A stretch of DNA of 64,000 nucleotides from Pleurodeles waltl (lineage: Eukaryota; Chordata; Amphibia; Caudata; Salamandridae), in NCBI RefSeq assembly GCF_031143425.1, contig NC_090450.1, forward strand, positions 217,755,442-217,819,441, in the 5' to 3' direction. Both the position numbers and the translations under genes were made by a program. The notes under the pieces are model-generated. The model searched no databases. It had not been told where the DNA came from and saw nothing but the letters and a program-made list of their open reading frames with translations. This document shows, piece by piece, positions 45,113 to 56,779 of the stretch (positions are counted from its first letter, which is position 1; each line of letters opens with the position of its first letter).

Positions 45113-46003
45113 GGCCCATATTTATACTTTTTGATGCAAACCAGCACCAGCGCTGGTTTGCATAAAAAAATGTACAGCTGCTAACGCCATTCCAACGTGC
45201 CAGGAGGGTGCCTTGTTTATGGATTGACGTTAGCCGGCGCTGCGGCCTGGGTAGAGGAAAAACAAATGACTCTAACCGGGCAGCGCAGGCATAGGGAAGA
45301 ATGGGGTTTGTGCGTTAAAAAATGGTGCAAATCAGGTGAGAGTCAAAAATCATGGCTCTAACCGGACTTGCGCCATTTTTTGACGCACAACCCCCATTGA
45401 AGTGACTCCTATCTTAGGAAAGACAGGAGTCATGCCCCCCTGGCCCCCTGCCCAATGGCCATGCCCAGGGGACTTGAGCACAGTGGCATGTAGGGGGACC
45501 CCCATATGCCACTTAAAAAAAAAAAAAAACTTACCTCAACTTACCTGTACTTACCTGGGATGGGCCCCCCCCATCCATGGGTGTCCTCCAGGGGTGTTTG
45601 AGGGTGGCAGGGGATGTCCCAGGGGGGCAGGAAAGGGCACCTGTGGACTGCTTCCATGGTCAGAGACCATGGAAATGAGCCCACAGGTCCCTTAACGCCT
45701 GCCCTCACCCAGGCGTTACAAAATGGTGCCATTTTTTAAAGCCCACCCCCTCCTGTGCATCAAAATGATCTGGGAGTATAAATAAGGTGCACATGCCTTA
45801 AAGTCATTTTTTGGACGGGAACGCCTACCTTGCATGTCATTAACGCAAGGTGGTTTCCCGCATCCAGAAAATGACGCACACTGCTGAATTTTGATGTTTG
45901 TGGGGGTCAGGCGTAAAAGTATAAATATGGTGTTAGGTTTGCGCCAAATTTGCGTCAAACATTTTGACGCAAATTCGGCGCAAACACAGTATAAATATGG
46001 GCC
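45113..46003 (+). mobile_element. MITE, 891 bp, with long terminal inverted repeats
   Basis: Left end GGCCCATATTTATACTTTTT; the right end reversed is GGCCCATATTTATACTGTGT. Flanks are GAA on the left and TAA on the right, a 3 bp site with one mismatch. Inside, an A15 run precedes repeated CTTACCT units (about 45530-45560). The element is related in inverse orientation to 46801-47713. Confidence 0.82.
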
Positions 46004-46006
46004 TAA

Positions 46007-46797
46007 ATTAGTCTGACATTTGCCACATGGTGTTTATATGGACTCAGTTACCCATAATTCAGGTGATTTTGCTGCCCGAATCTAGTAGCCTCATTAGGAT
46101 AATGAGAGCCTATGCAACACTCCAGGCTCTAATTATCTTCAAGACCCTCGCCTAGAAGGCCACCAGAAACAACACCGCTATATATGTTCCTGAGAAATGT
46201 AACACCTCAGCAGACAGCGACATACCAGAAGCTAGAGCATCACCAAACTGGAGACAAAGAAATGCAAAAATGAAAAACCCTTAAAGGCAGGATTTATCCT
46301 TTTAGGCACTCAGGGCTCACCTGGAATAGCATCCTTATCAATATCAGATATGCTCCAACCTAAAAACATATTTGGAAAAAAATTCAAGACACATCCCTTC
46401 AAAGAGAATTTCATTTACACATGATACAGAATAGCTTATTAACTGCCTTCCTGTATATAATCTCAATTCATACCTCTGCCTCTTGCCTTTGTCAGGGCTA
46501 TGCTGAATCTCTGCTAGTTTCATAATATACTAATACATTACAGACATGCATGCATTACATACAATAGAAATCGACAAAGTTGTTTATTAGACTTTGTCTG
46601 ACAACAAACTATTAATCAAGATCTCAATGATACAGTCTTGAAAAAGTGAGTGTAACTCTGTGGCCTCCATCATGTCCCTCGGTGACTGACTGGATCACGG
46701 TAACTAGGCTTCTTACCTTCTCAGCAGCAATACATAAGGACACTTCTATGTGGATCACTGAAGCATTCTGACGCATGCCTACTAAATGCCTTAGGAC
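46007..46797. other. Unassigned spacer between two inverted MITEs
   Basis: About 790 bp with no recognisable feature. Confidence 0.35.
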
Positions 46798-46800
46798 TGA

Positions 46801-47713
46801 GGAGCATATTTATACTTGTTTTATGCCGAGTTTGCGTCATTCTTTTTTATGCAAATTCAGTGCAAAACTAACTCCATATTTATACTTTGGTATAGACCCA
46901 TCTAGTGCCAAAGTTATGGATTTAAAGCCATTTTTTGGATGTGGAATCCTACCCTGCATCAATGAGATGCAAGATTGGTGTTTCAGTGCAAAAAATTAGT
47001 TTCTGGCCTTAATGCCATATTTATCCCCCTGTGCTAAAATCACGCACGGGGGGAGGAGGGGTCAAATAATGGTGCAAAGCTTGCTTTCCACCAATATTTA
47101 ACGCTTGTGTCAGGGCAGGCATTAGGGGACCTGTGGGCCTATTTCCATGGTGGTACACCATGGAATAAGCCCACAGGTGCCCTCCCCAGGCCCTAGGTAC
47201 ACCTCCCGCCCACACCAAAGGGACAGCGGAAGATGGGGGACCCCATCCCAGGTTAGTATAGGTAAGTACAGGTAAGTATTTATTTTTTAATTGCCAATGG
47301 GGGCCTTGAAATGGGCCCCGCCATGGTACTGGGTGCAATGGCCATGCCCAGGGGATCCTTGTCCGCTGTGCTGGTCATTGGGGTGGTTGGCATGACTTCT
47401 GTTTTTTCTAAGACAGGAGTCATGTGGTATGGATGGTTTTGCATCAGAAAATGACACTAGACTAGTTAGAGTCATTTTTTTTTTACTCTGACCTGCCTAA
47501 CGTCATATTTTGGTGCAAAATCCCCTACTCCCATACCGCCAGCCCCACCCGGCTAACGTCATTTTTTTACACTAGCCTAGCCTTGCACTGGCTTGCACCA
47601 TTCCATAAATATGGTGCCCGGCTGGTGCTCAGAAATGGTGCAAGCCGGTGTGAAACTTTTTGGTGAAAAACTGTGTTAGTGCAGCTTTGCACCAAAAAGT
47701 ATAAATATGCCCT
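46801..47713 (-). mobile_element. MITE, 913 bp, inverted sister of the 45113 element
   Basis: Left end GGAGCATATTTATACTTG; the right end reversed is AGGGCATATTTATACTTTTT. Flanked by perfect TGA at 46798-46800 and 47714-47716. The core GGTAAGTACAGGTAAGTAT near 47258-47280 is the inverse of the CTTACCT cluster in the 45113 element, so both belong to one family. Confidence 0.82.
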
Positions 47714-47716
47714 TGA

Positions 47717-50060
47717 GTAGTTAGTGGTGGGTGTTGGCATTGGGTGTAGTGCAGATTACTATCCTCACAGTTCTATACCAAAAGTCTGGCTTACTATTTA
47801 AGATGAGCAAGTTGGCGGTGTCTTTGTTCAGAGACAAAATGATCTGACTGTCATCCAGCAGAGTAAAAAGAGAATTTATTATCACATACTAGTAAAGGAC
47901 TTGGATGGACTCTGCAGTTGCAGGGTCACTTTTACAGCAACTCCTTAGAGGCAGCAGATTCAGGTTCTGAACATTCTTGGCAGTCTATCTCTTTTACCTG
48001 ATGTAATTCCAAAAAGCCTTTTGCCCTGACCCTAATATAATCCTTTTTCTACGATGGTTCACATAGCTTCAACAAGGTCAAAGCCAATTGGTATTCTGAC
48101 CCAAAGAGGCAGCAGGTATTTCAAGCTTTCTGAGAATGTTGATCCAAATGAAACAAAGAACAGCTTCGACTTAAATGACAAGGTATTTAATAAGTATCTT
48201 TGTGGACAATGATCAGCCATGGAAGGTATTTAACACAAATTGTGTTCCTTATTTATCTTTTGAAAGAAAACACGTTTCATCTTTTTATGAATATTTATTT
48301 TTACTGATGGCAGGGAAAAGCTCACATCAGATCGGGACAAGGTCATCAACATCATTTGTCTCTTACAACTCTCCGAACGGTTAAGCATGTAGCTCCATGG
48401 CTCACTAAGCAAGACCAAGTTCAAGTCATAAAGTGTTTTTCAGGTGAGAGCGATGCAGGCACCAAAAAAGTCAGGAAAACAATATCAGTCCGTATGAAGG
48501 CGTGAAATAAACTTAGTACAAGCCAAACCTTTTCATGTGGATTTTCACTGGGCAAAGCAAAAACAGTCCATATTGGACTGCACAGTAATGTGCTGTAGGG
48601 CAAATTCAAAAAGCCTGCTGTTGCAACCGCACCTTAAAAATGGTTGGACCTATCTTTCCGATGACAACCTTGGGCCAATTAACTCATGCATGCACCTGAG
48701 GGGTTCTATATAGTTGTCTACGGTCAAAGGCTAGAGATGATTCCTCTTCATAAAACCAAGCTTAATGTAGATTTCATTTTAGACTAAAGTTTGTGGTGAT
48801 ACGGAGGTAGTGGTGTGCCATCAGTGTATATGATCGGCAGAATAATGTCTAACATAAATACTGTGTTGTAGATATTGTTTACAAAAATATCATCTCATTG
48901 GCGAAAATCATAGAAATTATACACCAAATAGAGTATGTTTGTAAATTATATTTAGAATAGCATATTTATGCCAGATTATATTTCTGTTGTTGATACTCTG
49001 ATATGCAATCGGAGTTAGTTGTATGAATTCAACAATCCATTTTTCCCATGGATAAACCTATTCTCTCTGACACACTTGCTTTCCATTACAATGATTTTGA
49101 TTTTAGCAATATTCATAGACACATGATTTTGATTATATAGTGAAGCACTTTTTTCACTCTTGTTAAAGGAGGTGTACACTGAATAGAAAGAGGTGTGCTT
49201 CCAGCAAGAGTAATCTGTGCACAAAAAGACAGGATGGATTTGTAATTGATTTTTTCTTAGTGAAACTATACCTTCTGGGACAACCTGGCAGGGTCAATTG
49301 CTTCATGTGTCATTCCGTGCAAAAATCAGCCATGTTGTTCATGTTTAAGCATAAACAATGGCTATATGTGATTTATTGATGGTCAACTATTTCCGAATAG
49401 TTTTATTTGAATGCATATGTTTTGGAGACGAACCTCTTGGAGTCCTTGTCAAGCAATTTAAAGTTCGATGTGATATCCTACTTGGGCCCAGGTCTAAGAT
49501 CACCATTCGGACCAAGCAGTTTCAACTGAGGTTTGTGAAATGTATCGGGTTGGCAGTGATTGGCTATTTATACTTTTCTAATGCAAAGGTAACCATCTGA
49601 GAAGCAAGAAACATGCATGGAAAGGAAAAGGTAAAATTCGCAGAGACGGCCTATGTATCTTGAGGCTGTTCTCACTGATAAAAGCCAAATTGCATTTGAA
49701 GCCAGATGAAAGTGTTTGCGGCATGTGGAGGATAAATGATTTGTCCTGAAGCACCACACTTATCCTGACCCAGACAGCACTTCAGATGCTCGCGTTTGCC
49801 CTTTCAAAAAATTGAAACGTCTTTTGTAAAACGTTTGGAAGAAACTTTCATGCCCTTTGCACCCTATTCATCGATAGCTACTCTCTTGGCTAAATGTTAA
49901 TAAATATTACTGCTCCGTCTGCACATTTTTGTGTCTGCATCAGGTGCCAGGGCTAACAGCTCGGATTTAGTTTGTCATTTATCAACAGTTATATATTTGT
50001 AAGCATGTTTACTACCACCTTTACTATTTTGTCACTCAAGACACGCAGCAAGGAAATCAA
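47717..50060. other. Unassigned, mostly AT-rich sequence
   Basis: No transposon motif. On the minus strand near 49210 a strong pyrimidine tract ending GTGCACAG precedes a short open frame (YSCWKHTSFYSVYTSF), but no good donor follows, so I do not call an exon. Candidate single-copy sequence. Confidence 0.3.
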
Positions 50061-50534
50061 GGGACATATTCCAGTTTCCCTGCGTCACCCTGCGCCCCTA
50101 ACAACACCATGGTAGCGCTGTATTTACAAAACAGTGCACCATGATGCTCGTTAGGACAATACCGTCAAACTTTTTGATGCTAATGGGGTGCTTTGTTGGA
50201 AAAGTGCCCAAAAGGTTGCCCCAGTCCAGCAAAGCACAAGGAGGCCCACAGGCTAATGCACTAGTGTGACCTAAACGCCTGCCCTAAGCAGGCGTTAAAA
50301 ATGATGCTAGAATGGCGCAGTGATATCTTGTAAATTTCACTGCATCTTTTTTGGGGGGTTTTCCTGAGGGGGAATGCCCTCCTTGCATAATACCTGGGGC
50401 AGGTACACGGGGTTACAAAGTGGTGCAATGCTTGCTTGCGCCACTTTGTAAATATGGGGAAGGGTGAGGGAATGGTTAGCACCCATTAACGTAAGAAAAA
50501 AATGAAGCTAAGACCACACTTGTAAATATGTCCC
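50061..50534. mobile_element. MITE, 474 bp
   Basis: Left end GGGACATATTCCAGTTTCC; the right end reversed is GGGACATATTTACAAGTGTG. Flanks are CAA and TAA, one mismatch over 3 bp. Internal phrases (GCAGGCGTTAAAAATG, CGCCACTTTGTAAATATGG) are shared with 26091 and 52392. Confidence 0.78.
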
Positions 50535-50537
50535 TAA

Positions 50538-52391
50538 CAGTGCTGTGTGTGTAAGAGGGAGAGGGCTCAAATGGTCAATATTTATAAAGACATGGTACAT
50601 TTCTTCTGTGTCCTTGTGCTCATGCACTGTGTGCAGCCTCACACCAACATGGGCACCCTTGCACCAGGGTGCTTGCATTATGGACAAGTTTGTGTTTGAG
50701 TATGAAAGGTTACCTCCCGGCACAAAAACAATCCAAAGAGGCACTTTGATCTTCTATGCGTTTTGTAGAATGCATAATATTTGTTTTGGAAATCACAATA
50801 TTTGATAAACTACAGGTTGGCTGGAAGGAGGTGTAGATTCCAGTAGCGTGTAGTGATACATCGGTTTGCTTGCAAGCAGTACTGATTCAACTTATTCAGG
50901 GAAGGAGATAATAGCAGGGATCACAATGTAGATGAAGGCTCAGTTGTCCCATGCTCTGAGAGAAACGTTTTCATTTGAAACAGTTACTTCTAGCTTTCAG
51001 ATTTAAATGCACTGTAATCTCTTAAGTCATTGGTTGACAAGTGGAGCATGATGTTTTTAATAGTAATGGTTGGCACTACTTCATCTCCGCTGTGCTAAAA
51101 CCCATCTGATGGCTCTGTGGAGTTAGGGCTGATGGAGGCAGACCTCTAACTCTGCCCACCTAATTTAGATAGGCAGAATTAGAGGTCAGTTTTCACTGCC
51201 TTTCACCACCATGAAAACCCTGGCAGTAAGGGGGAGTGAAAAATCGCTAGATGCTTCCCATGCCATGAGATTGGACTCCCATAGTCAGTAAGAGAAGCAT
51301 TTTTTTTTATAATTTTCAAAAAGAAAATCCTGCTTCAGGATTATCTTTTGGAAACTAAACAAAACAGTTTTGTACCAGGCTCCATCATGTTGACGGAGCC
51401 GTGCACCACACTGTTAAGAGCATTGAGAGGAACCGCCATGACACTGGTTCTTGCCCACGCTTAAGGAATGACTGCCAGCTTTATTTTCATTTCTAAATTA
51501 GGCGGGCAGCATCTCTGTTAGGGTGACACAATAATTTATTTTGTTGCCCAGGATAAGAAATGGGCTGCCTGCCTAAATATATGCTTGGCCCTATGTCTCC
51601 CTTTTTCATCCCAAATACACTTTATGCCAACATTTTACTCTTGAAATATTGCAATTACTAAAATCAACATTGTCTTTGTCTATATTTTTAATTTATTAAT
51701 CACTTTAAGAATTATTTGTACTGTCTGCTTCTGTGTAGTATCTGATGGTGGAATCAAATCTACTATTATTAAGGTGAGAGTGAATCTCATTGCAGATTCT
51801 CTATCAGTGAAAAATCCTCCAATTGAAGGTTTACCATTTCCTCCACAAAAACAATGGTAGTACTGTCGCTACATGGCATTAGAGGCATCAGTTAGAGTTT
51901 ACCCGAATAGTAATACCACCATTAATTGGCGGATCTTCTGCCCCACCAACATCATGGTTCCCCTGCCTCGTTTAGAGGTGAGGAATTGCCAGGTCTATGA
52001 TGTTGGAGCGTCAGGGTCTAACAGTAACCATACATCAGACAGCCTATTTTGGGCAGGTCTTCAGATGCATATCTTTCCTCTCTAGGGCAACATAGGGGAC
52101 CTGACAGAAATGTTATGAATGCCTTCCATCACAAGAAGAACAATCATTGAATATCTGAGCCCTTTTTAAAAAAAAAATTGTACTAGTGTTATATTTTTGC
52201 CAAAAGTAATCTTGCTACAATGGTGGAAGCACTTTTGGCAAGTTGTTAACCACCAAGCCGTCAAGGTACTTTACATTCTGTAGGTGATCCTCCACATGGA
52301 CAGGGGAGGTTGGTCATCTACTATACTGGCAGGATGTCAAGTTGCCTACTGAACTTAATATGACCCCATAAATTAATCACTCAGACATTTA
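50538..52391. other. Unassigned sequence with a MITE-like block
   Basis: At 51060-51620 GC-richer sequence contains the imperfect hairpin GACCTCTAACTCTGCC...GGCAGAATTAGAGGTC (51142-51189) and the ends of a possible MITE (TTAGGCGGGCAG near 51500), but termini are unclear. A 70-codon plus frame at 51873-52085 has no motif. Confidence 0.3.
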
Positions 52392-52958
52392 GCCCCATAT
52401 TTTCAAGAATCACGTGCATCAGTTCTGATGCGCCGGATTTCATGCGCCCCCCCCACCGCCATCTGACACCATGGGAACACCGTATTTACAATAAGAAACA
52501 CCATGTCACACCATATTTACAATAAGGAACACCGTGGCACACTTAGGCCAATAGCGTCAAAATGTTTGATGCTATTTTGGTGCTTTACTGCAAGTGCTAA
52601 AAATGTGGACGCTAGTGCAGCAAAGTTCAAGGAGGCCCATTGAGTTTAATGGCTGCGTCCTTTTAATGACTGCTTTGAGCAGGTATTGAAAATGACGCCA
52701 AAAATGGCGCAATTAAATCTTGCAGATTTCATTGCACCATTTTTGCGGGCCTCATAATGCTGGAATGTCCCCCTTGCATACATTATTCCTGGCAAAGGCA
52801 TAATGTGTCGCAAGAAGTCTCAAAGTGCCGCAATGCATGCATTGAGTCACTTTGTAAATATGGCATGCCGATTTTTGCCTTGTTGAGCCACATTAGCGTA
52901 GTAAAAAAATGATGCTAATGTGGCACAACGAGGCTCTACAGCCTTGTAAATCTGGCCC
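52392..52958. mobile_element. MITE, 567 bp, with TTA target duplication
   Basis: Left end GCCCCATATTTTCAAGAATC; the right end reversed is GGGCCAGATTTACAAGGCTG. Perfect TTA flanks at 52389-52391 and 52959-52961. It includes a local near-duplicate (ACACCATATTTACAATAAG preceded by CACCGTATTTACAATAAG, 52478-52535). Non-coding. Confidence 0.8.
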
Positions 52959-52961
52959 TTA

Positions 52962-54099
52962 CAATTCTCCATGAGTATTTAGTGATATGTAAAACTTGAG
53001 TAAAATTTAAATTAGGTTAAGTTCAACTTGATTAAGTTTGGGAATTTCACACTGCTCTTGTTATTCGAACCTCCCAAAATTATGCCATTATGCCTCTTCA
53101 CTTAACTATGTGCCATTGGCGGTAAATGGCACTATTCATGGTACACATTTACTTCAAATAGAGAACAACAGAACTAGAGTGTCTGTTATTCACAGTGCTT
53201 TTGTATAAATCTGTCCTTGCACCAAACATTACTCGAGAATGCGTTTTGTGCCAAACAATACTTGAAATGACAGATTTGCATATTGCATAACTATGCATAA
53301 TTTAACAATCACGTTATGTGAATTTCGCTCACCCTTAATGATATACTCAGAATTATTCTGCTAGTCTGAGAATGAAATCTGACTTACCACACTACTCCAC
53401 AGAGCCCATGGTGGAGCTGGAATCTTTATTGACCAAGTAAACCGTAAGTAAAGTGGTGTATTATATGTTGTGGTTGTGAGAGCTCACCATGTAAAACATT
53501 CACAATACCATCTTGGGTCAAGTTTGCCTTGTTTATAAAACCATATCCCATCCCTGGGTACATGTGGCTTCTAGCAGGCAGGCTTAAACAAAGGGACAAG
53601 TGCAAAACATTAGACATACCAAAATAAGAGAACGAGAAAGTCATAGACCTTGAAAGAAAGGCAATATTAATTTACTAAAATTAGATCTTATTCTTATGAA
53701 TTTTTATACACTAAAACAAACAAAGTCCATGCGAGTGATCCTGAGATGTAGATTTTTAATAAAACATATATCATTGCTTTTTTCTCAAAATGTGAACAAG
53801 CAGTGGAAACTACTGCGATTAGAGGAAACTTTGTAAAACTTTAATGGAGTTGTGTTTGGGTACTTCAGTGCACTTTGGGCGACCAGCTTTGGCAGGGGGG
53901 CAGTGAGGATTTGTAGAACAGTTACATTGTCATCAGAGCAGTCTATAGTACAGTTCCAGGCTTTACAGGTGAACTGCCACAAACATCAATGAAGTTGTCC
54001 TGATGCAAGGGATCATAGAATGCTGAATATTCTGTAGGAAGCTGACAATGCTGTGCAGTCAACGGAGGTGCCTTCTGGGGCTACTCCTCAGTCCACAGT
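52962..54099. other. Unassigned sequence with one exon-like segment
   Basis: No transposon motif was found. The one point of interest is the minus-strand exon-like segment at 53488-53570. Confidence 0.3.
53488..53570 (-). other. Exon-like segment, unknown protein
   Basis: 83 bases on the minus strand, preceded by a pyrimidine-rich tract ending CTGCTAG and followed by GTGAGC. The frame reads SHMYPGMGYGFINKAN then LTQDGIVNVLH and ends one base into a codon; entry phase is 2. The composition resembles a real protein, with a glycosylation-type NLT. I do not recognise the family. No link to neighbouring exon-like segments could be shown by phase. Confidence 0.22.
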
Positions 54100-55330
54100 T
54101 TTGGTAAGGCAAGTTTGGCCACAGAGGTTAATGTCCCTCAAAGTCTTAAAGGGTCCAACAAATTTCCATATGCCACTGGGCAGCTGTTCCATGGTCACCA
54201 CAAAACCAGCAGTTCCCTTTGGTGTTGGCTAGTGCCCTTGTTAGGTGACCTAACTGCACGCATGCAGCTCTCCCGAGCCCAAGAGACTCAGGTGCTCCCA
54301 AATTACACATCGACAGTCAGTGGCGGTCAAGCGTTTGTGGCTACTGACTAGCAAAGGCAGGCTTCTTCAGCTTTTGTGGCCTGGAGCTGTAACAGGAAGT
54401 CATACAACTTTGTCTAGGGGCTCACCTCTTCTGCCTGGGGCCCGGGGACAACTTTGCCTCACACAGGGCACTACAGGCACAGTTCTCTCTTTGCTCGTCA
54501 AGTAGCAGCAGGGTAGTCATTCTTCGGTCTTCTTTCCAAAGCAGACATGATCTGAAGGCTGGATGCTAAAGGTTCCATATTTATGCCCAGAAAGTGCCTT
54601 TGGGGGATGGGGAAGTTACTAGCCAATGGGCTACCAGGTCCCCATCCTGATGGTGACCTCCTTGAATGTGTTGCCTCTAGCTATCACATAATGCAATATT
54701 CTTCCCACTCCAAGTTGGCAGAAGCCATTCTTGGTGGGTAGAGCTTGGGAGCCCACCCTAGATGTTTGGCTACCTGGGCCTACAAGCCCACAGAAAAACA
54801 TGTTTGGCAACTATTTTTCCTTCTCCGTCCCCGTCGCAACCCACTTGCCAAAATGAAAGAGAAGCCTTTCTTGTGTGTGTACACCATTTGGCCGTTAAAG
54901 GCAGCTTTCCCTGTTTAAGCTCGCTTTTGGGCTCATACCCTTTGTGGCTTCCGACCAGGTACAGAGGACACCTCTTTCCATGGCAGGCCTCTATTGTTTC
55001 CTTTCTTGGGAGCCATTCACACTTCTCCCCAGGAAGGTAGAAGGCTGTCTTATGGCCAGTATCTGCTAATGAAAAACTTGGGCAACAGAGTGACAACTTT
55101 CTAAAGTTGCTTTTTACTCAAAAGTAACATCAAATTCAACTTGGCCATCAAGTTGAGTTTAATGTAACGATTATTTTATTACCTTGCAGTACCAACTTCA
55201 GTAGTCCCATTCAGGAGTGTTCTGTGTAAACCTGTACTCTCCAATGGGGTTACTAACCTTTCCATAGCAAAAACAACTATTTGCGATTTTTAGTGTTAAC
55301 ACATATGAAGATGCATGTCCTACCTTAAAA
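54100..55330 (-). repeat. TATA-containing LTR-like repeat, related layout (copy E)
   Basis: On the minus strand from 55330: CCTACCTTAAAATATAC-like words, a TAACTTTAGAAAG stretch near 55100 comparable to the AGAAAGTTGCC block of the T family, then ACTTTCTGGGCATAAATATGG near 54590-54570, a TATA-like box, and a CTG-rich downstream part. It probably belongs to a sister subfamily. No coding frame. Confidence 0.45.
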
Positions 55331-56779
55331 TATACAGCACTCTCCACTAGGACTAGAACAGCCTGTCAAGAATTACTGCCTGGATCACCAACTGCACTGA
55401 TAGGGTCACCCCCAAGTGAGAAATGCAAGAAGTCCTTTCAGAACACTCCATGAAAAACATATCTCCAGTCAGTAGTTGACAACTGGACTCACTTTTACCA
55501 GTGCCACTGCAACATGCTTGATTTCCCCACATGCAAATCAAGACACATTAACTGAACTACCACCACAAACCGTGGAAATGCAAACCTTAAATCAGAAAAA
55601 GTGCTTGTATAAAACATAAAAACATTGTTAACATTATGAAAGCCACATAATTCACTGAAGGTTAACCCAGAAACTAAAATGGTGACCCTAGTAGCCAAAG
55701 CCAAGTGTTTTGATCTCTGAAACTGATCTGCAATATGGTAGAAAGGGTTCCCCGTGTTTGCCATTAGTTATACAAAAATCATGCTCTGTGCCAAAACTCA
55801 ATCCTTAGATAATGCACTCACGTGTATGATATCTCACAATTAACTCCCATTACATTGATCAGACAATCAGAATCTGCCTACATGTGGTAAACCAGATGCA
55901 TCCTTTGTTCTGCAGATTAACACTCTGACATAACAAACCAACGAAACCTCATGGATACACCAGAATGCTATACAGGTAAGCATGCAGTGATTAAACTGCT
56001 GCTGTAAGTTGCTAAAAGCCAGTTGCCAAAATGACTACGCAGTGCTTCATTTACGTGGTGAAACTGGCCTTGAATATTAATATACAGCATCTCTGAAGGA
56101 TCCTTCATTAACCTTCATAATGTTCACAATGTTTTTCAGTTTTACAGAAGCACTTTGTTTAGATTTAAGGTTTGCATTTTCAACGTTTGTGGTGGTGGCT
56201 CAGTTATTGTGTTGTGATTCACACAAGGGTACATTAAGCATGTCGAACTGGCACTAGTAAAAGTGAGCCTAGTTGTCAACTATTAATTGGAGATATGTCT
56301 TTCGTGAAGTTTTCTGATAAGACTTCTTTCATTTTTCTTATTACTGTTACCCTGATGAAAGGCTTTTCCCGAAATGCCTTCGGTTTATGACACAATGGTT
56401 ATTTCATGATGAACTCTGCAATACGTTAAGACTGAAGCAGTAACCTACATGAATTTAGAATTTTTGGACTAAGACATCTTCAATAAAAGCAACTGAAGGA
56501 TCCAGAACCATTGATTTGTTTGTATTAAAGGCATTAACATTTTTGATTTTTTGTAATATTGTTGATTTTTTGTAATATTAAGAGGGCCTGCGGGCTAAAA
56601 GCTTGTGCCCCTTGGGTCTAGTTCACCTTTCGGTCACTTTGGACATTGTTATTTTGCATTTTCTGAACAGAGCACGCACCATGGTCACATATTAAAACAT
56701 TCAATATATTTTTTTTTTTACTTTAGTTTAGATTATCGTACATTGATCATTGGTGTGCATTCTATCGTCCATATTATAA
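55331..56779. other. Unassigned sequence with a hammerhead-like core
   Basis: Mostly featureless. 56345-56400 holds CTGATGA and GAAA in hammerhead spacing. Two copies of TTGATTTTTTGTAATATT lie side by side near 56541-56580. The left flank of the LINE at 56780 ends here. Confidence 0.3.
56345..56400 (+). ncRNA. Possible degenerate hammerhead ribozyme core (Penelope-type tail)
   Basis: CTGATGA (56352-56358), 12 bases, then GAAA (56371-56374). After GAAA, a short stem III can form (GCC with GGT across TTC), and the bases after it (TGACA) can pair with TGTTA upstream of CTGATGA, though two extra C residues intervene. Stem II is weak. Penelope-like elements are known to carry small type I hammerheads. 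This copy is probably inactive if it is one. Confidence 0.2.

Noticed and set aside
49010..49224. Exon following a strong pyrimidine tract ending GTGCACAG on the minus strand
   Set aside because: No acceptable donor in frame and no recognisable protein content.
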